Assembly (NCBI RefSeq): GCF_001905795.1
Contig: NZ_LIXJ01000004.1
Span: 366,409 to 430,408 of the forward strand
Source of the DNA: Streptomyces sp. CB01580
GTDB lineage: Bacteria; Actinomycetota; Actinomycetes; Streptomycetales; Streptomycetaceae
DNA length: 64,000 bases
Direction: 5' to 3'
Part shown: positions 47,279-55,176 of the stretch, piece by piece
Numbering within the stretch: the stretch's first letter is position 1
Layout of the letters: each line of letters begins with the position of its first letter
Notes under the pieces: model-generated
What the model was told of the DNA's origin: nothing
Seen by the model: only the letters and a program-made list of their open reading frames with translations
The model's database searches: none
Translations under genes and position numbers: made by a program

Positions 47279-48686
47279 GACCTCCGACGCCCACTCCGCC
47301 GGTTCCGGTGGCAACGCCGGCTCCGGTGGCAACGCCGGCTCCGGTGGCAACGCCGGTTCCGGTGGTTCCATCGGTCCCGGTGGTGATGTCCCCACGACCA
47401 CGGGCTCCGGCAGTACGGCCGCCGACAGCGTCGAACCCCCGAAGCGGGCAGGGGCGGGGACGGCACAAGCCGCTTCGGGTGCCACCATCCACCTGGACAA
47501 CCTGACCAAGCGGTACCCGGGCAATCCGAACCCGGCCGTGGACAACGTCACGCTGGACATCAGGGCCGGGGAGACGGTGATCTTCGTCGGCCCCTCCGGC
47601 TGCGGCAAGTCCACCACCCTGAAGATGATCAACCGGCTGATCGAGCCGACGTCCGGGCGGATCCTGATCGGTGGCGAGGACGTCACGGACATCGATCCGG
47701 TACGGCTGCGCCGCAAGATCGGGTACGCGATCCAGTCGTCCGGCCTTTTCCCGCACATGACGGTCGCGGAGAACATCGCCCTCGTACCGAGGATGGTCGG
47801 CTGGTCGAAGGCGCGGGTGAGGGACCGGGTCGAGGAGATGCTCGACCTCGTGGGGCTCGACCCCAGGGAGTTCCACGGCCGCTATCCCCGTGCGCTCTCC
47901 GGTGGTCAGCAGCAACGGGTGGGCGTGGCAAGGGCGTTGGCGGCCGATCCACCGGTGCTGCTGATGGACGAGCCGTTCGGAGCGGTCGACCCGATCACCC
48001 GGGACCACCTCCAGGACGAGCTGATCCGGCTCCAGCACGAACTGCACAAGACGATCGTCTTCGTCACCCACGACTTCGACGAGGCGATCAAGCTGGGCGA
48101 CCGGATCGCCGTCCTGCGGGAGCGCTCGCACATCGCCCAGTTCGACACCCCGGAGGCGATCCTCACCAACCCGACGGACGACTTCGTCTCCGGGTTCGTC
48201 GGTGCCGGGGCCGCGCTGAAGCGGCTCAACCTGACCCGCGTACGCGATGTGGAGGTGGCCCAGTTCCCGACGGTGACGGTCGACGACCCGCTCCAGTCGA
48301 TCTTCAACAAGCTCCGCATCGGCCCGCACAACGAGATCCTGATGCTGGACCGCAGGAACCGCCCGTACAAGTGGCTGCGGCGCGGCGACCTGATGCGGGC
48401 GCGCGGTTCGCTGGCCCGGGCCGGGCAGTTGGTGCACGACACAGTGACGCGGGACGCGACACTGCACGACGCGCTGGAGGCGGTGCTGACCGACAGCGGC
48501 GGGCGGGTCGCGGTGACCGGACGGCGCGGCGAGTTCATCGGGGTCGTCAACATGCACACCCTGATGAACTCCGTGCACGAACTGCTGGAGGCCGACCGGC
48601 TGGCCGCCATCGAGCACCAGCACGATCTGGAGGTGCTCCGCGCCCACCAGACCGAACAGGAGCTGGAGGGCGGTGCCGGCTCATGA
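47271..48686 (+). CDS. Glycine betaine/choline-type ABC transporter ATPase (OpuCA-like) with CBS domains
   Basis: 471 residues from GTG 47271 behind GGGGGGAT. An N-terminal Gly/Ser/Asn-rich tail (about 65 residues, SGGNAG repeats) precedes the ABC domain: Walker A VGPSGCGKST, Q-loop YAIQSSGLFPHMTV, signature LSGGQQQR, Walker B VLLMDEPFGAVD and VFVTHDFDEAIKLGDR. Tandem CBS domains (about 310-450: VTVDDPLQSIFNKL, DATLHDALEAVLTDSGG) sense ionic strength or nucleotides in OpuA/OpuC. The low-complexity tail is not usual in the family. Confidence 0.93.
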   Translation: MPETSDAHSAGSGGNAGSGGNAGSGGNAGSGGSIGPGGDVPTTTGSGSTAADSVEPPKRAGAGTAQAASGATIHLDNLTKRYPGNPNPAVDNVTLDIRAGETVIFVGPSGCGKSTTLKMINRLIEPTSGRILIGGEDVTDIDPVRLRRKIGYAIQSSGLFPHMTVAENIALVPRMVGWSKARVRDRVEEMLDLVGLDPREFHGRYPRALSGGQQQRVGVARALAADPPVLLMDEPFGAVDPITRDHLQDELIRLQHELHKTIVFVTHDFDEAIKLGDRIAVLRERSHIAQFDTPEAILTNPTDDFVSGFVGAGAALKRLNLTRVRDVEVAQFPTVTVDDPLQSIFNKLRIGPHNEILMLDRRNRPYKWLRRGDLMRARGSLARAGQLVHDTVTRDATLHDALEAVLTDSGGRVAVTGRRGEFIGVVNMHTLMNSVHELLEADRLAAIEHQHDLEVLRAHQTEQELEGGAGS

Positions 48687-49681
48687 CTCCCGATTCCCCG
48701 TCGAACCCCGGACCGTCGCGGGCGAACCACGGACCGGCGCAGTCGAACCACGGACCGGCCCGGTCGAACCACGGCCCCGCACGGAACCGGCGTGCCGGCC
48801 GCCCCGCGCGCTCCGCCCGCCCCGGGCGTTCCGAACGGCCCGGACCCTCCTCCGACAAGGACCGCCCGCCCGGCGAACACGACGTCAAGGGCCATGCCTT
48901 CCGCGACGAGGAGGAGGAGCCCCCGCCCCCGCCGTCGAAACCGCGCCCCCGGCTCACCTGGCGCAAGCTGGTGGTGCCGCCGGCCGTGCTGGCGGCGGTC
49001 CTGGCCGTCACCTACCTGTGGATCACGAACGTCCACCTCGACTCGATCGCGCGGAACGCGCTCACCGGTGGCAATGTGCGGCTGCGCTGGTGGCAGCACG
49101 TGGAGCTGACCGCCATCTCGACGTTCTGGGTGCTGATCATCGCGATCCCGCTGGGCATCGCGCTGACCCGGCGCGGACTGCGCAGGGGCGCGCCGCTGGT
49201 CACCGCGATCGCCAACATCGGGCAGGCGACCCCGGCGATCGGTCTGCTGGCGCTGCTGGTGATCTGGCTGGGCATCGGTCCGTCGACGGCGGTCATCGGC
49301 ATGGTGATCTACGCCGTGCTGCCGGTGTTCTCCAACACGGTGGCCGGGCTCCGGGCGATCGATCCGAACCTGGTCGAGGCGTCGCGCGGCATCGGCATGT
49401 CACCGATGGGGACGCTCACCAAGGTCGAGCTTCCGCTCGCCGTACCGCTGATCCTGGCCGGGGTGCGGACGGCGCTGGTGCTCAACGTGGGTACGGCGAC
49501 CCTGGCGACGTTCGTCGGCGGCGGCGGGCTGGGCGACCTGATCACCTCGGGCATCCAGACCCAGCGGATGCCGGTGCTGGTGCTGGGGTCGGTGCTGACG
49601 GTGGTGCTGGCGCTGCTGGTGGACTGGCTGGCCTCGCTGGCCGAGGTGGCACTGACCCCGCGCGGGCTGGAGGTGGGGTGA
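48683..49681 (+). CDS. Glycine betaine/choline-type ABC transporter permease with N-terminal tail
   Basis: 332 residues, ATG overlapping the ATPase stop (ATGA). The first about 95 residues are a hydrophilic tail with NHGPARS-type repeats and an acidic/Pro stretch (EEEEPPPPPSKPRP). A TM anchor and the permease domain follow: VELTAISTFWVLIIAIPLGI, GLRAIDPNLVEASRGIGMSP, and FVGGGGLGDLITSGIQTQRM. Partner of the permease at 46631 in a heterodimeric channel. Confidence 0.92.
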   Translation: MTPDSPSNPGPSRANHGPAQSNHGPARSNHGPARNRRAGRPARSARPGRSERPGPSSDKDRPPGEHDVKGHAFRDEEEEPPPPPSKPRPRLTWRKLVVPPAVLAAVLAVTYLWITNVHLDSIARNALTGGNVRLRWWQHVELTAISTFWVLIIAIPLGIALTRRGLRRGAPLVTAIANIGQATPAIGLLALLVIWLGIGPSTAVIGMVIYAVLPVFSNTVAGLRAIDPNLVEASRGIGMSPMGTLTKVELPLAVPLILAGVRTALVLNVGTATLATFVGGGGLGDLITSGIQTQRMPVLVLGSVLTVVLALLVDWLASLAEVALTPRGLEVG

Positions 49682-49682
49682 G

Positions 49683-50810
49683 ATGGGTCCGCGCGACAGG
49701 CGCCGAGGACGCGGGGAACGCGGGATGCACAGGGTGCACGAGGTGCGGGGGCCGCATCCGGTTCGCGGGACGCATCGGGTGGGGACGATGCTCCGGGTGG
49801 CCGGGGTACGCCGGGTGGACAGGACGCACCGGATGCGCGGCCGGCTCCTGGCGGCGTTCGCGGCCGTGGTGGCCCTGACATCGGCGCTCTCCGGGTGCGG
49901 GCTGAAGAGCGGATCGCCGATGGCGGACGAGGTACGGCCGGGTTCGGTCGGCCGGGGCCGGCCGCTGGAGGGCGCCTCGCTGACCGTCACCTCGAAGAAC
50001 TTCAGCGAGAACATCATCCTTGGCCAGATGATCGGCCTGGTGCTCAAGGCCGCCGGTGCGGAGGTGCTGGACCGGACGAACCTGCCCGGTTCCATCAGCG
50101 CGCGCGAGGCGATCGTCAAGGGCGACGCGGACACCATGTACGAGTACACGGGCACCGGCTGGATCACCTACCTCGGCCACGCCACACCGATCCCCGACCC
50201 CGAGAAGCAGTGGCGGGCGGTGCGGGACGAGGACCGGAAGAACGGTGTGACGTGGCTGCCGCAGTCCACGCTCGACAACACCTACGCGCTCGCCGTCAGC
50301 AGGAAGAACAACGCCGAGTACCACTTGCGGACGCTCTCCGACGTCGCCGCGCTGGCGAAGCGGAACCCGTCGGCGGTGACGATCTGCGTGGAGAACGAGT
50401 TCGCCTCGCGCGACGACGGACTACCGGGCATGCAGAAGGCGTACGGGATGTCCCTCCCGGCCGGCAACATCAAGAAGATGGATGCCGGGATCATCTACAC
50501 CCAGGTCTCGGAGTCCGACTCCTGCCTGCTCGGCGAGGTGTACACCACGGACGGCCGGGTCAAGGCCATGAACCTGGAAGTCCTCGTGGACGACAAGCAC
50601 TTCTTCCCCAACTACAACGCCGCGCCCGTCGTCCACACCGAGACGTTCCGGCGGTACCCGCAGATCGCGGAGCTCCTCGACCCGGTCACCAGGAAGCTGA
50701 CGACCGAGGTCGCCCAGGAACTCAACGCCAAGGTGGACGTGGACGGGCAGGACCCGCACCAGGTGGCGAAGGACTGGCTGATCCGCGAGGGGTTCATCAG
50801 GAACGGCTGA
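49683..50810 (+). CDS. Glycine betaine/choline-type substrate-binding lipoprotein (OpuCC-like)
   Basis: 375 residues. A lipobox (SALSGC) at about residue 72 after MRGRLLAAFAAVVALTSALS marks a lipoprotein. The binding domain starts SLTVTSKNFSENIILGQMIG, with TGTGWITYLGH (aromatic cage Trp/Tyr), VCVENEFASRDDGLPGM-like VTICVENEFASRDDGLPG and DKHFFPNYNAAPVV, as in OpuAC/OsmF-type proteins for quaternary ammonium compounds. The first 51 residues (His/Arg-rich) are not a signal peptide; the real start may be the ATG at MRGRLL (49836), though GGAGGTGG supports 49683. Confidence 0.9.
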   Translation: MGPRDRRRGRGERGMHRVHEVRGPHPVRGTHRVGTMLRVAGVRRVDRTHRMRGRLLAAFAAVVALTSALSGCGLKSGSPMADEVRPGSVGRGRPLEGASLTVTSKNFSENIILGQMIGLVLKAAGAEVLDRTNLPGSISAREAIVKGDADTMYEYTGTGWITYLGHATPIPDPEKQWRAVRDEDRKNGVTWLPQSTLDNTYALAVSRKNNAEYHLRTLSDVAALAKRNPSAVTICVENEFASRDDGLPGMQKAYGMSLPAGNIKKMDAGIIYTQVSESDSCLLGEVYTTDGRVKAMNLEVLVDDKHFFPNYNAAPVVHTETFRRYPQIAELLDPVTRKLTTEVAQELNAKVDVDGQDPHQVAKDWLIREGFIRNG

Positions 50811-50875
50811 CGCGGAAGGGCTGGTGGGGGCACCGACACGGAACGAAGCAGAACGACCGAACGGCCGACGGAGAG

Positions 50876-50924
50876 TTGCAAAGAAGGCGATGCAAAGAAA
50901 TGCTTGCAAAGCTTTCTTTGCAAG
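50876..50924. promoter_or_regulatory. Operator array before the ArsR-type regulator gene
   Basis: A 22-bp palindrome, CTTGCAAAG / CTTTGCAAG with a CTTT spacer (50903-50924), plus half sites TTGCAAAGAA (50876-50885) and TGCAAAGAAA (50891-50900). It ends 14 bases before the regulator ATG, so the transcript is probably leaderless and autoregulated. The AT content stands out strongly. Confidence 0.8.
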
Positions 50925-50938
50925 TCTACGGTTGTGAC

Positions 50939-51547
50939 ATGCCCGCGAAAAAGGACGGCGACGACCGCCCCGCCGACGAACTGAACATCCACATGGTCGA
51001 CACCCGCACCCTGCGGGCGCTCGCCCACCCACTGCGCCTGCGCCTGCTGAACGCACTTCGGGAGTTCGGCCCCGCCACCGCCTCCGGCCTGGCGGACCGG
51101 CTCGGCGAATCCAGCGGCGCCACCAGCTATCACCTGCGCCAGCTGGCCTCGAACGGCTTCGTCGAGGACGACCCGGAGCGCGGCAAGGGCCGCGAACGCT
51201 GGTGGCGCGCCGTCCACGCGGGCACCGCGTTCAACACGGGCCTCTTCGTGAACCACCCGGATCCCGACGTGCGCGGCGCCGTCGGTGTCGTGCTCCACGA
51301 GATCGCCGACAACCACGCCCAGGAGCTGAGCACCTGGCTCGGCACGATGCACGAGTGGCCCGAGGAGTGGCATAGAGCCTGGGAGGCCAGCGACTTCAAG
51401 CTGCGCCTGACCCCCGACCTCTCCGCCGAGCTGATCACGAAGATGCACGAGCTCATCGAGAGCTACCGGGACCGGGTTCCGGAGGGCACCGAGGGCGCGG
51501 TCACCGTCCGCAGCCACCTGCACCTCTTCCCCCGCCCCACCGACTGA
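50939..51547 (+). CDS. ArsR/HTH_20-family transcriptional regulator
   Basis: 202 residues. MVDTRTLRALAHPLRLRLLN, then a winged helix with GPATASGLADRLGESSGATS and YHLRQLASNGFVEDDPERGK; residues 90-200 form a helical effector domain (GVVLHEIADNHAQELSTWLG, TPDLSAELITKMHELIESY). There are no metal-binding Cys pairs, so it is not a classic metal sensor. The downstream MFS exporter is the probable target besides itself. The ATG at 50939 lies directly against the operator array, with no ribosome site. Confidence 0.9.
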   Translation: MPAKKDGDDRPADELNIHMVDTRTLRALAHPLRLRLLNALREFGPATASGLADRLGESSGATSYHLRQLASNGFVEDDPERGKGRERWWRAVHAGTAFNTGLFVNHPDPDVRGAVGVVLHEIADNHAQELSTWLGTMHEWPEEWHRAWEASDFKLRLTPDLSAELITKMHELIESYRDRVPEGTEGAVTVRSHLHLFPRPTD

Positions 51548-51640
51548 CGCCCCCACCGGACGACGGCCGCCCGGCCTCGGGGAACGCCGTACCGCCGGCC
51601 ACCGGCCGCCGACCATCGGACGCCGGACGCCGGACGCCGA

Positions 51641-51689
51641 GCAGCAAGCAGCAAGCAGCAAGCAGCAAGCAGCAAGCAGCAAGCAGCAA
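51641..51689. repeat. Heptanucleotide microsatellite (GCAGCAA) x7
   Basis: Seven exact copies of GCAGCAA in the 176-base gap between the ArsR-type gene and the next gene, 35 bases before its start codon and upstream of its ribosome site. Preceded by an imperfect CGGACGC repeat. Exact repeats of this kind are prone to slippage. Confidence 0.97.
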
Positions 51690-51723
51690 GCACGAACAAC
51701 CCCACCGACCGGAAGGACACGCC

Positions 51724-51930
51724 ATGCACCCCGAGGCCCACCTGTTGCTGCACCACCAGCGCTCCACCGAACTCCGGCAGCAGGCAACGGAGTTCCTCCT
51801 CACCCCGGCCGAACCGGGCACCGGGCTGCGCACCCGACTGGGCTGGTTCCTCGTCGAGTCCGGGCTGCGCATCCTGCCCCGTCGCTCCGGGCACCCGGGC
51901 CACGCATCCGCCCTGCCCGGCACGGCATGA
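51724..51930 (+). CDS. Small hypothetical protein
   Basis: 68 residues; ATG 51724 follows GGAAGGACACGCC. MHPEAHLLLHHQRSTELRQQ opens a His-rich helix, with ATEFLLTPAEPGTGLRTRLG, then a basic tail. Its stop overlaps the start of the MFS gene (ATGA), so it is coupled to it. Many Streptomyces have such a short helical protein beside ArsR/MFS pairs; the role is unknown. Confidence 0.65.
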   Translation: MHPEAHLLLHHQRSTELRQQATEFLLTPAEPGTGLRTRLGWFLVESGLRILPRRSGHPGHASALPGTA

Positions 51931-53231
51931 GCGGCCTGACGCCCCGGAGTCGTATCCCGCTCGCCGCCGTACTGTCCGCCAACTCCATATCCACAGCCGG
52001 GACTTCGCTGACCATGATCGCGGTCCCCTGGTTCGTGCTGGAGACCACGGGCAGTGCGGGACGGGCCGGCGTCGTCGCCTTCTGCGCGACCCTGCCGATC
52101 ATCGTTTCCGCGCTGATCGGCGGACCCGTCATAGACCGCCTCGGGCGCCGCCGGGTGTCCGTCGCCTCCGACCTGGTGTGCGGCCTCGCCGTCGCGGCCG
52201 TACCACTGCTCCACCGGACCGGCCTGCTCACGTTCTGGATGCTGTGCGCGTTGATGGCGGTCAACGGCCTGCTGCACACCCCGGGCAACACGGCACGTTA
52301 CGTTCTGGTACCGGACCTGGCCGAGCACGCGGGCACCACTCTCGCCCGTGCCGCCAGCCTCTTCGACGCCGTCTCGCGCGGCGCCCGGATGGTCGGGGCG
52401 GCACTGGCCGGCGTACTGATCGCCCTCACCGGCGCAGAGACCGTACTGCTGCTGGACGCCGCCACGTTCCTGATGTCCGCGCTGCTGATCGCCCTCGGGG
52501 TACGAGGGGTGCGCGCGGCCGAGCCCCGCCGGACCGCGAACCCCGTCTCACTACGTGCGTACGGCGGCGAACTGCGCGAGGGCTACGCCTACTTGACGAG
52601 CAATCGGCTGTTGCTCGCGATCGTGCTGACGGTCCTCTTCATGAACGGCACCGATCAGGGCTGGAACGCCGTCCTGCTGCCGGTGCACGCGTCCGCGGAG
52701 CTGGGCGGAGCCCGGGACATCGGACTGCTCACCGCGCTGTTCGGCGCGGGCGGGCTGACCGGGGCCCTGTTGTACGGGGCGTTCGGACACCGTTTTTCGC
52801 GGTGGGCCGTCTTCACCGTGTGCATGGTGCTGTGCGGCGCGCCCCGGTACGCGGTCGCCGCGCTGACCGGGACGACGGCGCCGCTCGCGGTGACCATGGC
52901 GCTGAGCGGCATCGCGGGCGGGGTGCTGAACCCGGTCCTGACGACGGTGATCTACGGAAGCGTGCCCGACGCGCTGCGCAGCCGGGTCTCGGGGGTGCTC
53001 ACGGCGGGCGGCGAACTCGCCATGCCGGTGGGCGGCCTCGCCGCGGGCCTGCTGGTGGAGGGCGCGGGCGCACGGGGTGCGCTGCTCGCCATGGGCGGTG
53101 TGTACCTGCTGGCGACGCTGAGCCCGCTGGTGTTTCCGGTGTGGCGCACGATGGACGGAGCGGCGGCGGGTTCCGTCCCGCCCGGGACGGAACCCGAGCC
53201 GGAGCCGACGACTGCCAAGGCGAAGGAATAG
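51927..53231 (+). CDS. MFS exporter
   Basis: 434 residues, 12 TM helices. LSANSISTAGTSLTMIAVPW at the start, the loop IGGPVIDRLGRRRVSVASDL, TPGNTARYVLVPDLAEHAGT and SRGARMVGAALAGVLIALTG place it among DHA3-type (MefA/EntS-like) exporters. A charged C-terminal tail (EPEPEPTTAKAKE) is cytoplasmic. Probably controlled by the ArsR-type regulator upstream and coupled to the small protein. Confidence 0.9.
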   Translation: MSGLTPRSRIPLAAVLSANSISTAGTSLTMIAVPWFVLETTGSAGRAGVVAFCATLPIIVSALIGGPVIDRLGRRRVSVASDLVCGLAVAAVPLLHRTGLLTFWMLCALMAVNGLLHTPGNTARYVLVPDLAEHAGTTLARAASLFDAVSRGARMVGAALAGVLIALTGAETVLLLDAATFLMSALLIALGVRGVRAAEPRRTANPVSLRAYGGELREGYAYLTSNRLLLAIVLTVLFMNGTDQGWNAVLLPVHASAELGGARDIGLLTALFGAGGLTGALLYGAFGHRFSRWAVFTVCMVLCGAPRYAVAALTGTTAPLAVTMALSGIAGGVLNPVLTTVIYGSVPDALRSRVSGVLTAGGELAMPVGGLAAGLLVEGAGARGALLAMGGVYLLATLSPLVFPVWRTMDGAAAGSVPPGTEPEPEPTTAKAKE

Positions 53232-53297
53232 AGGAACAGCGGAAGAGGGGGAAGGAGGCCGCAGAGGGAGGGCGGGACTTTCGAAACACGCCCGAGG

Positions 53298-54095
53298 TCA
53301 GCAGCTCGGGACCTTGTGTCCCCGTTCCAACGCCCGGAGCGAGGACACCGCGTCGTTCAGGGTCGTGACCGGGATCAGTCGGAGGCCCTCGGGGAGTTCG
53401 GCGCGCGCCTCCGTGCATTCGGCCTTCGGGACGAGGAAGACGCCGGCGCCGTCCCGCCGCGCCGCCTGGGTCTTCAGCGACACCCCGCCGACCGGCCCGA
53501 CCTTGCCGTTCGGCTGGATCGTGCCCGTGCCCGCGATCGTGCGACCGCCGGTGAGATCGCCTCCGGAGCCGTCGCCGTCGAGCTTGTCGACGATGCCGAG
53601 CGCGAAGAACAGCCCCGCGCTGGGGCCGCCCACATCGGCGAGGTGCAGGGTGACGTCGACCGAGCCCTTGGGCTTGCCGAGGTGGTTCAGGGCCGCGTCG
53701 ACGGCGGAGTTCTGCGACTTCCTCATGTCTTCGAGGTTGTGCTTCTCGATCTCCTTCTCGGAGCCGCCGGTCGGATAGACCGATTCGCGGGGCAGGACCG
53801 CGCGGTCCGTCCGGAACCAGCTGTCGACCACGTCGCCGATGCCGACGTCGGCGGTGGGCGCGGTCGCGACGATCGTCGTCATCCTCAGCTCGCCGCTGGT
53901 GGTACGGGTGGGCGCGCCCTTGATGCTGATCACGGGGGTGCCGTGGTCGTCCCCGAGCACGTTCGCGGTCGTGCCGGGCTGCGCCAACGTGAACGGCAGG
54001 GGTGTGAACGCGGCCACGCCGAAGAGGGCGAGGACGGGCACGGCGCACAAGGCGAGGGCACGGGGGCGCGAGAGACGAGTGAGGCGAATGAGCAC
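53298..54095 (-). CDS. Lon-like (S16) serine protease, membrane-anchored
   Basis: 265 residues. One N-terminal TM helix or signal anchor (ALALCAVPVLALFGVAAFTP), then an S16 proteolytic domain with the Ser-Lys dyad Ser159 (DVGGPSAGLFFALG) and Lys208 (VGPVGGVSLKTQAARRDGAG). Actinobacterial YlbL-type proteins usually carry a PDZ domain between the anchor and the protease; the 100-residue segment here (TPVISIKGAPTRTTSGELRM) has no clear PDZ core. It acts outside the membrane. Convergent with the MFS gene. Confidence 0.9.
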   Translation of the reverse strand: MLIRLTRLSRPRALALCAVPVLALFGVAAFTPLPFTLAQPGTTANVLGDDHGTPVISIKGAPTRTTSGELRMTTIVATAPTADVGIGDVVDSWFRTDRAVLPRESVYPTGGSEKEIEKHNLEDMRKSQNSAVDAALNHLGKPKGSVDVTLHLADVGGPSAGLFFALGIVDKLDGDGSGGDLTGGRTIAGTGTIQPNGKVGPVGGVSLKTQAARRDGAGVFLVPKAECTEARAELPEGLRLIPVTTLNDAVSSLRALERGHKVPSC

Positions 54096-54196
54096 CCGCC
54101 CAATCTAACCGCCCGCGCGGGGCGCGGGTCGGCTCGGTGATACGGGCGGGCGCTCCCGGGTCCTCTCCGGGTCCTCTCCGCTTCCTCCCCCGGGTG

Positions 54197-54838
54197 CTAT
54201 CTCAGCGCCTCCGCCACCTCCCGGGCCGCGTCCACGACCCGGGGTCCGACCCGTTCGGGTATGGAGTCCGAGAGCATCACCACGCCCACGCTCCCCTCGA
54301 CGCCCGTCACCCCCACCAGCGCGGCCGCCGCACCGCTCGCCCCGGCCTCCAGTTCGCCGTGGGTGAGGGTGAAGGCCGCCCCGCCCGTCGGCTTCTGCCG
54401 GGCGGCGAGGATGGCCCGGCCGGCGGCACCCCGGTCCAGCGGGTGACGGAAGCCGGCCCGGTAGGCCACGTGGTAGTCGGTCCAGGTCGGTTCGACGACC
54501 GCCACCGCCAGCGCGTCGTTGCCGTCGACCAGCGTGAGGTGGGCGGTGGCCCCGATGTCCTCGGCGAGGGACCGCAACGCGGGCAGCGCCGCCTCCCGTA
54601 CGAGCGGATGCACCTGACGGCCCAGGCGCAGCACACCCAGGCCGACCCGGGCCCGGCCGCCCAGGTCACGGCGCACCAGGGCGTGTTGTTCCAGGGTGGC
54701 AAGCAGACGGTAGACCACTGTTCGGTTGACGCCGAGCTTGTTGGACAACTCGGTGACGGTCAGGCCGTGGTCGGTGTCGGCGAGCAGTTTGAGGACTCTC
54801 AGTCCCCGGTCGAGCGTCTGGGAGGTCTCAGCGGTCAC
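54197..54838 (-). CDS. IclR-family transcriptional regulator
   Basis: 213 residues from GTG 54838 behind AGGAGAGG. HTH: QTLDRGLRVLKLLADTDHGL with TVTELSNKLGVNRTVVYRLL; effector domain with RSLAEDIGATAHLTLVDGND, GFRHPLDRGAAGRAILAARQ and VEGSVGVVMLSDSIPER. The effector domain is shorter than in most IclR proteins. No catabolic operon is adjacent, so the target is not evident. Upstream, 54839-55176 is gene-free. Confidence 0.9.
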   Translation of the reverse strand: MTAETSQTLDRGLRVLKLLADTDHGLTVTELSNKLGVNRTVVYRLLATLEQHALVRRDLGGRARVGLGVLRLGRQVHPLVREAALPALRSLAEDIGATAHLTLVDGNDALAVAVVEPTWTDYHVAYRAGFRHPLDRGAAGRAILAARQKPTGGAAFTLTHGELEAGASGAAAALVGVTGVEGSVGVVMLSDSIPERVGPRVVDAAREVAEALR

Positions 54839-55176
54839 GACGCCCTCTCCTCTTGTGGTGAGCGGCGGCGGCTGGTTCCCATGAGCTGTGCGGCCACCGG
54901 TCCCGTCGGCGGCGCACGGAGAGGCCGCCTGCCTGGCCAAGACACCGGCTGCGCTCCGCGGCGGCGCTGCCACGGTGCGTTCATTCCGGGGGACAGTAGC
55001 GAGCGAGTCCGCTCAGCGGAAGACCTCGTCCAGAATCCGGGCGTGCGCCGGGAGCGAAACCCGGCGCGGAGGCATATGCGCCGGTCAGCGCGGCGGCGGC
55101 CGGATCCTGGATGTCTACGCGCGTCCAGGTCGGCCGACGCCTTGAGAACACTCCGCGTACACGATGCGAACGATCG
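54839..55176. other. Gene-free region upstream of the IclR gene
   Basis: 338 bases holding the IclR promoter region on one side and the 3' end of the secreted-protein gene on the other. I see no palindrome longer than 8 bp and no plausible gene. Confidence 0.5.
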
